Shown in pieces: positions 7,401 to 10,419 of a DNA stretch of 10,419 bases. A model generated the notes under the pieces. The model worked only from the letters and a program-made list of their open reading frames with translations, did no database searches and was not told where the DNA came from. Each line of letters starts with the position of its first letter. Position 1 is the stretch's first letter. Source of the stretch: DASQUP01 sp035641235 (GTDB lineage Bacteria; Actinomycetota; CADDZG01; WHSQ01). The position numbers were made by a program, and so were the translations under genes. Location of the stretch: positions 1-10,419 of the forward strand of contig DASQUP010000267.1 in NCBI GenBank assembly GCA_035641235.1. Direction: 5' to 3'.

Positions 7401-7495
7401 GGCCCGACGATTACGTTGACGCCGGGTTCGAACTCGAGAACCGTCGGATCGGCGAACGACTTGAAGCCGGCCATCCGGAGCCTCTTTATGTACAT
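4430..7495 (-). CDS. smc: Chromosome partition/condensin ATPase SMC without a recognisable hinge domain
   Basis: SMC compacts and helps segregate the chromosome as a dimer with ScpA and ScpB, which are not in this window. The 1021-residue product has complete ATPase heads. The N-terminal head (about 1-165) has Walker A GPNGSGKSN (31-39) and GQGQLDAVL (142-150). The C-terminal head (about 860-1021) has signature LLSGGE (923-928), Walker B FYLLDEVEAALDD (948-960) and the H-loop VTHQKR (982-987). Between them are two Ala/Glu/Arg-rich coiled-coil arms of about 330 residues each (about 166-495 and 528-860). The usual globular hinge of roughly 150-170 residues is absent. Only a short link (496-527) joins the arms, which accounts for the length against the usual 1170-1200. 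The start MYIKRLRMAGFKSF is the family N terminus; an upstream in-frame start at 7579 would add 28 unconserved residues. There is no SD, but TACGGT lies 7 nt before the ATG. Confidence 0.96.
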   Translation of the reverse strand: MYIKRLRMAGFKSFADPTVLEFEPGVNVIVGPNGSGKSNIADALSWVLGSQAPSSLRSGSMEDVIFAGSAGRSRLGLADVELTLDNASRVLPLDLNEVTVSRITDRSGETEYRINGAPCRLLDVAELLSDTGIGRSIHTVVGQGQLDAVLQARPEERRTFIEEAAQIGKYRRRKDRALKRIERVDENLVRLEDVLTELRRSVRPLKRQASAAAAYSDLLDEQRVLRQRLAATDLRRLRADDARFDPEAEARRAGLLSDEIASIRARLESASDERARLVGAAEAASETAHGLARATDRLAGLTRLAEERAERISARLAAETEEGYRERIRLLETERGRWTAESGRLAEDAQRLAVAASEVKAVLEARTVEMAAADTRLARARSDETAAAQALVRAEGSEAAGRATLGSIEARVHAVEERRAVAVSELNEAAGGIAKSEEEVREIEGGLDARTEQAAAAEARYEDAVAALERIKDRLTDSSIGRAAAQARLETLREVEQLFADEPGVADRIRPLLTAAEAATRGSLGNEEIARDELRAAAVEAEGLRAEVDTHDRELRRLDALMAGAAERLGGARRRHESREIGLAALDEELARAQDSLAAAQRAAVEERAALPARRAALEEAQRERESAEEVARTASAAVSDATARATAAEMEARSAHERALAAQLRMEEAQAGIADAETALAGLEDLRARLGAARDSALAVAATAALAAQAGSRWTDTAEQHAAAARAEADAGDRRLAALRGREREVSDQLDHVARRRNEAEVHRAENRTRMEALGERAMEEWGLALAEIDEIEPLEEEDEPEARSRVEKLDRDMRRLGPINPRAAEEYSELSERESFLIGQIEDLKRSKRDLLKIVHEVDDTIVQVFGDAYRGVAAEFEGVFGRLFPGGSGRLKLLDPDDMLASGIDVEAQPPGKNVRKLSLLSGGERSLVALAFLFAIFRARPSPFYLLDEVEAALDDINLQRFLGLIAELEERAQVLIVTHQKRTMEAADVLYGVSMRSDGVSLVVAKRMERDAPITA

Positions 7496-7502
7496 GGGGG
7501 CC

Positions 7503-7511
7503 ACCGTAGCA
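7503..7511 (-). promoter_or_regulatory. Candidate extended -10 promoter giving a leaderless smc mRNA
   Basis: The minus strand reads TGCTACGGT, then GGCCCCC, then the smc ATG. TGC-TACGGT fits the extended -10 pattern TGnTANNNT, and the 7-nt spacing would put the transcription start at or next to the A of the ATG. No SD precedes this start. Leaderless initiation is common in actinobacteria, so the arrangement is plausible. No matching -35 box is seen at 16-18 nt upstream. Confidence 0.45.
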
Positions 7512-7517
7512 GCGGCA

Positions 7518-7533
7518 CCGCGGCCCTCCGCGG
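7518..7533. repeat. Short palindrome upstream of smc
   Basis: The sequence is CCGCGG, a 4-nt spacer CCCT, then CCGCGG again. It can form a 6-bp hairpin and lies just upstream of the candidate smc -10 box in the 106-nt acylphosphatase-smc gap. It could be an operator or a chance GC-rich palindrome. It is not followed by a T-run, so it is not a standard terminator. Confidence 0.3.
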
Positions 7534-7601
7534 CAATCTCACTTGCTTCTGGGTGCAGTCCCAGGGGGCGAAACTGCAACAGATCGCGGTCGGAAAGACG
7601 C

Positions 7602-7880
7602 TCAGCGCTTGATCTTGAAGGTCTTTTCGTTCTTTGGGGGTTCGCGATCGACCTGGACGCTGGAGACGCGTGCTCCCGATGGACCCGCCCGGCAGAGCCC
7701 TACTACCCGATAGACCTCATCCCTGGGGCCCTCGAGAACCGCCTCGACGCGGCCGTCGTTCATGGCCCTGACCCATCCGGTAACGCCCTGCTCGTCGGCC
7801 TTCGCGGCCACCGCGGTGCAAAACTCCTCTCCCGGCAGGTCGCCGTTTACGAAGACGTGAACGCGGGTCCTGTCTTCCAA
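7602..7880 (-). CDS. Acylphosphatase-like protein lacking the catalytic Arg and Asn
   Basis: The 92-residue product matches the acylphosphatase fold in length and pattern. It has strand VHVFVNG (7-13), a helix ending at EQGVTGWVR (30-38), then DGRVEAVLEGP (42-52) and GPSGARVSSVQVDREPP (71 onward). Acylphosphatases hydrolyse carboxyl-phosphate bonds and need an Arg in the loop GxVQGVxFR and an Asn in GWVxN. Here that loop reads GDLPGEEFC, with Cys21 in the Arg position, and the second motif is GWVRA, with Ala39 in the Asn position. Ordinary activity is therefore unlikely. The start is TTG at 7880, chosen because GAGGAGG stands 6 nt upstream and the product then begins at the first strand. It lies 31 nt after the fpg-family gene and 106 nt before smc, the position held by acyP in other actinobacteria, so it probably descends from acyP. 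Its present role is unknown. Confidence 0.82.
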   Translation of the reverse strand: MEDRTRVHVFVNGDLPGEEFCTAVAAKADEQGVTGWVRAMNDGRVEAVLEGPRDEVYRVVGLCRAGPSGARVSSVQVDREPPKNEKTFKIKR

Positions 7881-7886
7881 TTCGAT

Positions 7887-7893
7887 CCTCCTC
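7887..7893 (-). promoter_or_regulatory. Strong ribosome binding site deciding the TTG start of the acylphosphatase-like gene
   Basis: The minus strand has GAGGAGG, a 6-nt spacer ATCGAA, then TTG at 7880. No ATG or GTG in the frame gives a sensible N terminus, and the longer in-frame ORF upstream runs back through the fpg-family gene. This is the best SD in the window, which supports active translation of the gene despite its lost catalytic residues. Confidence 0.8.
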
Positions 7894-7911
7894 GGCTTCG
7901 TGTAGGGGCGC

Positions 7912-8763
7912 TCACGTCTGACACTGCGGGCAGTAGAAGGTGTGCGCGCCGTCCCAATCCGCTTTTTCGATCTCGTGGCGACACCGCCGGCAGGGGCGTC
8001 CATCGCGCTCAAAGACCTTGAGCTCAGTCTGGAACTCGCCGCGCCCGCCCTGGAGGTCACGCCACCCTTCCTCACCCCAGCTGGTGCCGCGCGCCTTGAC
8101 CGCTTCCTGCAGGGTCTCCATCAAAGCCCGGTACAAGCGGCGGACGTCCTGGGATGAAAGCCTGTCCGACTGCCGGTCGAACCTCAGTCCCGAGGCAAAC
8201 AACACCTCGTCCGAATAGATCTCGCCCAAACCGACGATGAAGCTCTCATCCATCAGCAGTTTCTTCAGCCCAGACGCTCGTTCCTCGAGCAACTCGGAGA
8301 AGTGCTGCCACGTCATTGGGTTCTCACTGTCGAGAGGATCAAGTCCACGGTTCTGGAGCTCGTCGAGCTCTGCGATTTGCTCAGCAGGCGCGACGAACAC
8401 CTCTCCGTTCTTGTTCGGATCGAGTAGCCGGAGCTGTCCACCGATCGTGAACGCAAGGACGATGTGCGTATGCGGTGCGATCTCATCTGAAGCACTCGTC
8501 TTCAGCAGCACACCGTGGGTCCCGAGATGGATGACCATATCGTGGCCGTTGTCCAGGTTGAATCGGAGCCATCGACCGCGCCGGTCGACGCGTTCCACTT
8601 TGGAGCCTTCGAGCAACTCCTGGAACTCCTTGCGCCGTCCGTGGCGTCGGATCACCTTCATGGCGTTGCTGCCGGGTCTCACTTCAACCGCTTTGATGCG
8701 GCGTCCGACGACCTCTTTTTCCAGATCGCGTTTGAGGACCTCGATCTCAGGAAGCTCGGGCAT
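7912..8763 (-). CDS. mutM: Fpg/Nei (MutM) family DNA glycosylase with a divergent active site
   Basis: The family removes oxidised bases such as 8-oxoguanine and cleaves the abasic strand. The 283-residue protein begins MPELPEIEV, giving the N-terminal nucleophile Pro2 and Glu3. It has the central helix segment LLMDESFIVGLGEIY (169-183) with Lys167 in the Lys154/155 position, and ends in a zinc finger with Cys258, Cys261, Cys278 and Cys281 (FYCPQCQ). Several positions differ from canonical Fpg: RRGRW (61-65) has Arg where Lys57 stands, HLGTHG (79-84) replaces HLGMSG, DPNKNG (115-120) replaces DPRRFG, GLGEIY replaces GxGNIY, and Ala273 aligns with the phosphate-binding Arg near the zinc finger. 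The fold and nucleophile are kept, but substrate choice or activity may differ. The ATG overlaps rnc by 17 nt and has an AGGGGA SD. The gene symbol reflects family and locus, not proven 8-oxoguanine activity. Confidence 0.88.
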   Translation of the reverse strand: MPELPEIEVLKRDLEKEVVGRRIKAVEVRPGSNAMKVIRRHGRRKEFQELLEGSKVERVDRRGRWLRFNLDNGHDMVIHLGTHGVLLKTSASDEIAPHTHIVLAFTIGGQLRLLDPNKNGEVFVAPAEQIAELDELQNRGLDPLDSENPMTWQHFSELLEERASGLKKLLMDESFIVGLGEIYSDEVLFASGLRFDRQSDRLSSQDVRRLYRALMETLQEAVKARGTSWGEEGWRDLQGGRGEFQTELKVFERDGRPCRRCRHEIEKADWDGAHTFYCPQCQT

Positions 8764-9523
8764 CCCGTCCCCTTTCGGCCCGCAACTCCTCATCCGCCTC
8801 GAGGCGTGCCAAAGCCTCCCTCGCCGCGTTTTGCTCCGCCTCTTTCTTGCTGCGCCCTTCCCCTACGCCGAACAGTTCCGACTCCACATAGACGTGCGCC
8901 GTAAATCGTTTGTCGTGATCGGGGCCCGAAGAAGCCACTCTGTACGCGGGGAACCCGCCGACGTCGCGGACGACGACCTCCTGCAGCGCCGTCTTCGCGT
9001 CGTAACGCCCCCCGGCCTCGACGCGCGCCCGAATTCGCTCCTCGAACAGAGCCTCCAACACAGAAGAAACGGTGGCAATCCCTTGATCCAGATAGACGGC
9101 GCCCACTATTGCTTCCAGTGTGTCTGCAAGGAGCGACGCCTTGTCCCGGCCACCGGAACTCTGTTCACCTTTTCCAAGACGGATGTGGCCTCCGAGATGG
9201 AGTTCGCGCGCCAGGTCCGCAAGCGCGTAGGTGTTGACAACGGACGCGCGCAGCCGAGCCATCTCACCTTCGTTGAGTTCCGGATAACGCGTGTAGATCA
9301 GATTTGTTACTACCGCACCGAGAATCGCGTCGCCGAGGAACTCCAACCGCTCGTTGTGCTCGACCGGTACCTGCTGTTCGAACGCGTACGAGCGATGTGT
9401 CAAGGCAAGTTCGTAGATAGCGCCACCTTCGGGCGGGACGCCGAGGATCGCGAGCTCTTTCAGCCCTTCAGATGCCGAAGGGCTGGTCTCGCCGTCGTGG
9501 CGGTCCGGTGACGATTCGTCCAA
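8747..9523 (-). CDS. rnc: Ribonuclease III
   Basis: RNase III cuts double-stranded RNA, notably the stems that release 16S and 23S rRNA precursors. The 258-residue product has the catalytic domain with signature NERLEFLGDAILG (57-69). The acidic residues expected for Mg2+ binding and cleavage are all present: Glu58, Glu61, Asp65, Glu85, Asp134 and Glu137 (ADTLEAIVGAVYLD, 133-146). A double-stranded RNA-binding domain follows (about 173-243, with RSKKEAEQNAAREAL). The first 20 residues are a Ser/Asp-rich extension. The start is TTG at 9523, 13 nt after the rpmF stop. No SD is visible and no ATG or GTG occurs before the domain, so translation may be coupled to rpmF. A 9-bp hairpin lies within codons 13-21. 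The gene overlaps the fpg-family gene by 17 nt at its 3' end. Confidence 0.97.
   Translation of the reverse strand: MDESSPDRHDGETSPSASEGLKELAILGVPPEGGAIYELALTHRSYAFEQQVPVEHNERLEFLGDAILGAVVTNLIYTRYPELNEGEMARLRASVVNTYALADLARELHLGGHIRLGKGEQSSGGRDKASLLADTLEAIVGAVYLDQGIATVSSVLEALFEERIRARVEAGGRYDAKTALQEVVVRDVGGFPAYRVASSGPDHDKRFTAHVYVESELFGVGEGRSKKEAEQNAAREALARLEADEELRAERGRDARAS
9461..9485. repeat. Perfect 9-bp inverted repeat within the first codons of rnc
   Basis: The + strand has CAGCCCTTC, a 7-nt loop AGATGCC, then GAAGGGCTG, a perfect 9-bp inverted repeat. In the rnc mRNA it forms a stem-loop about 40 nt after the start codon. It is followed by AAAGAGC rather than a U-run, so it is not an intrinsic terminator. 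A stem this close to the rnc start could affect translation or act as a cleavage site for RNase III itself, as 5' stem-loops do for rnc in Escherichia coli. This role is inferred. Confidence 0.6.
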
Positions 9524-9536
9524 GGGAGTGCGGGTG

Positions 9537-9713
9537 CTACTCGGTCTCGACGGCCTGGCGACCGGCGTAATAACCGCAGTTGGCGCATACCCTGTGCGGG
9601 AGCTTGGGCTGGCGACACTGCGGGCACGACGAATAGGTCGGTGCCTCCGTTCTCCAGTGTGCTCGCCGCATCCGCATCTTGCTGCGGCTCTTCCTCCGCT
9701 TGGGTACTGCCAT
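9537..9713 (-). CDS. rpmF: 50S ribosomal protein L32 (zinc-binding type)
   Basis: L32 is a small large-subunit protein. The 58-residue product starts MAVPKRRKSRS, the standard L32 N terminus, and has a basic first third. It carries two CxxC pairs (Cys30, Cys33, Cys43, Cys46; CPQC and CANC), which form a zinc ribbon, so this is the zinc-dependent (C+) form. Such forms can be zinc stores and are often backed up by a zinc-free paralogue elsewhere in the genome. The ATG at 9713 is preceded by AAGGAGAGGAACCG, a good SD region; an in-frame start at 9845 would add 44 unconserved residues. It follows yceD by 62 nt, a pairing conserved across many bacteria, and precedes rnc by 13 nt. Confidence 0.97.
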   Translation of the reverse strand: MAVPKRRKSRSKMRMRRAHWRTEAPTYSSCPQCRQPKLPHRVCANCGYYAGRQAVETE

Positions 9714-9775
9714 CGGTTCCTCTCCTTCTCTTCGCGGCGCCATCGCCACCACCGGCGCCGGCCCGATCTGTGGCC

Positions 9776-10330
9776 CTACGCTGAACGCGCCGGCCCCTGT
9801 GTCTCCTCCTCGAGTCGCGCCTTCAGCGTCTCCAGCGGCGCCCATCGTGGATCGGTCTCGTCCTCTGCGCAGGAGCAGTCACCCAGGTTCAGATCCGCAC
9901 CACACTGGGCGCAGAGCCCCTTGCAGTCCCCCCGGCACAGAGGATTTAACGGGAGAGCGAGGGTCATCGCATCCCGGAGCATCGGCTCGAGATTGATCTC
10001 GGTGCCGGTCACCTTGTACGTATCGTCCGTTTCCGAGCCGCTGAGGTCGTGTCCGGGGCCGACGTATAGCTCACACAGCTCGACGTCCGCCCGGGAGTCG
10101 AATTCTTTGAGGCAGCGAGCGCACTGGACGACGGTGGCGCCCGAGACGTCGCCGGTGACCAGGATCCCTTCGATGACGCTCTCGGCCCGAAGATCTCCCG
10201 ACACGGGATCTCCGGTCAGGCGCGCGAGGGTCGTCCGAACGCCGCCTGGCAAGGGTTCGGACAGGCGGACGTCCCGGTATTCGCCGGGGTGTCCCAGAAG
10301 CTCTGCCACCGACATCGTGAGGTTGGACAC
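9776..10330 (-). CDS. yceD: YceD/DUF177 family protein, 23S rRNA accumulation
   Basis: YceD-family proteins are encoded next to rpmF in most bacteria, and the Escherichia coli and plant members are needed for normal 23S rRNA accumulation. The 184-residue product has the family layout. The N-terminal beta-rich half includes CARCLKEF (70-77). The conserved stretch EINLEPMLRDAMTLALPL (111-128) is followed by LCRGDCKGLCAQCGADLN (131-148) and CSC (152-154), a cysteine-rich, probably zinc-binding segment, and DPRWAPLETL (160-169). The start is GTG at 10330, with purine-rich AAAAGGAAAGAG upstream. An ATG five codons later has no SD and is less likely. It is the first gene of the rightmost transcription unit, which continues into rpmF and rnc. 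Confidence 0.94.
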   Translation of the reverse strand: MSNLTMSVAELLGHPGEYRDVRLSEPLPGGVRTTLARLTGDPVSGDLRAESVIEGILVTGDVSGATVVQCARCLKEFDSRADVELCELYVGPGHDLSGSETDDTYKVTGTEINLEPMLRDAMTLALPLNPLCRGDCKGLCAQCGADLNLGDCSCAEDETDPRWAPLETLKARLEEETQGPARSA

Positions 10331-10405
10331 GCGCGCGTCTCTTTCCTTTTCGTTCTTTCGATTCGTGCGTGAGGGCCGGAGCCCGAAGGGGCGCGACCAG
10401 GGGAA

Positions 10406-10414
10406 ATGATACCA
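10406..10414 (-). promoter_or_regulatory. Candidate extended -10 promoter for yceD-rpmF-rnc
   Basis: The minus strand reads TGGTATCAT. TATCAT matches five of six positions of TATAAT and has the TGn extension. A start about 7 nt downstream would leave a leader of roughly 70 nt before the yceD GTG. The -35 region lies beyond the right window edge and cannot be checked. The 89 nt from here to yceD contain no other gene. Confidence 0.35.
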
Positions 10415-10419
10415 GAAGG

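Noticed and set aside
7554..7578. 6-bp inverted repeat TGCAGT / ACTGCA with a 13-nt spacer between the acylphosphatase-like gene and smc.
   Set aside because: Six base pairs with a long spacer are expected by chance, and the position does not match the candidate smc promoter closely enough to call an operator.
8237..9511. Plus-strand frame of 424 codons across the fpg-family gene and rnc.
   Set aside because: It is opposite two genes with clear family motifs; the translated sequence is low in recognisable features and is a GC-driven shadow.

Overview
The window is a compact, GC-rich housekeeping segment of a bacterial chromosome. All twelve genes lie on the minus strand, so they are transcribed from right to left. 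In transcription order they are yceD (DUF177), rpmF, rnc, an fpg/mutM-family gene, an acylphosphatase-like gene, smc, ftsY, ffh, rpsP, khpA, rimM and trmD. The last gene is cut by the left window edge. No tRNA, rRNA, CRISPR array, insertion sequence or phage gene is visible, and no stretch over 300 bases lacks a gene. The largest gaps are 106 nt before smc and 98 nt before rpsP.

The order matches the Actinobacteria: Mycobacterium, for example, has DUF177-rnc-fpg-acyP-smc-ftsY and, further on, ffh-rpsP-KH-rimM-trmD. Three more points fit that phylum: an FtsY with an N-terminal membrane helix and acidic linker, an S16 protein with a long Ala/Glu/Pro tail, and SD-less starts placed 7 nt after TANNNT boxes. 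The amt-glnB-glnD genes that separate ftsY from ffh in mycobacteria are absent. The head of the SMC protein reads to me like those of Acidimicrobiia-type or other deep-branching actinobacteria, but the exact lineage is an inference.

Layout. Right part (about 7600-10330): yceD, rpmF and rnc (23S rRNA accumulation, large-subunit protein L32, rRNA processing), then the Fpg-family glycosylase gene, which overlaps rnc, and the acylphosphatase-like gene. Middle (1909-7495): smc, then ftsY and ffh, the receptor and GTPase of the signal recognition particle, 22 nt apart. Left (1-1810): rpsP, khpA, rimM and trmD, the classic 30S maturation and tRNA m1G37 cluster with 4-7 nt gaps or a 1-nt overlap.

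Three consecutive genes depart from their families. The SMC protein is 1021 residues, with complete heads and two coiled-coil arms of nearly equal length, but no recognisable hinge domain at the arm tip. The acylphosphatase-like protein lacks both the catalytic arginine and the asparagine. The Fpg-family protein keeps its N-terminal proline and zinc finger but lacks most lesion-contacting residues of canonical Fpg. The hinge-less SMC in the standard smc locus is the strongest candidate for something undescribed. Regulatory signals of interest are a 13-nt extended -10-like motif shared by the smc and rpsP upstream regions, a likely leaderless start for smc and possibly ftsY, and a perfect 9-bp hairpin inside the first codons of rnc.
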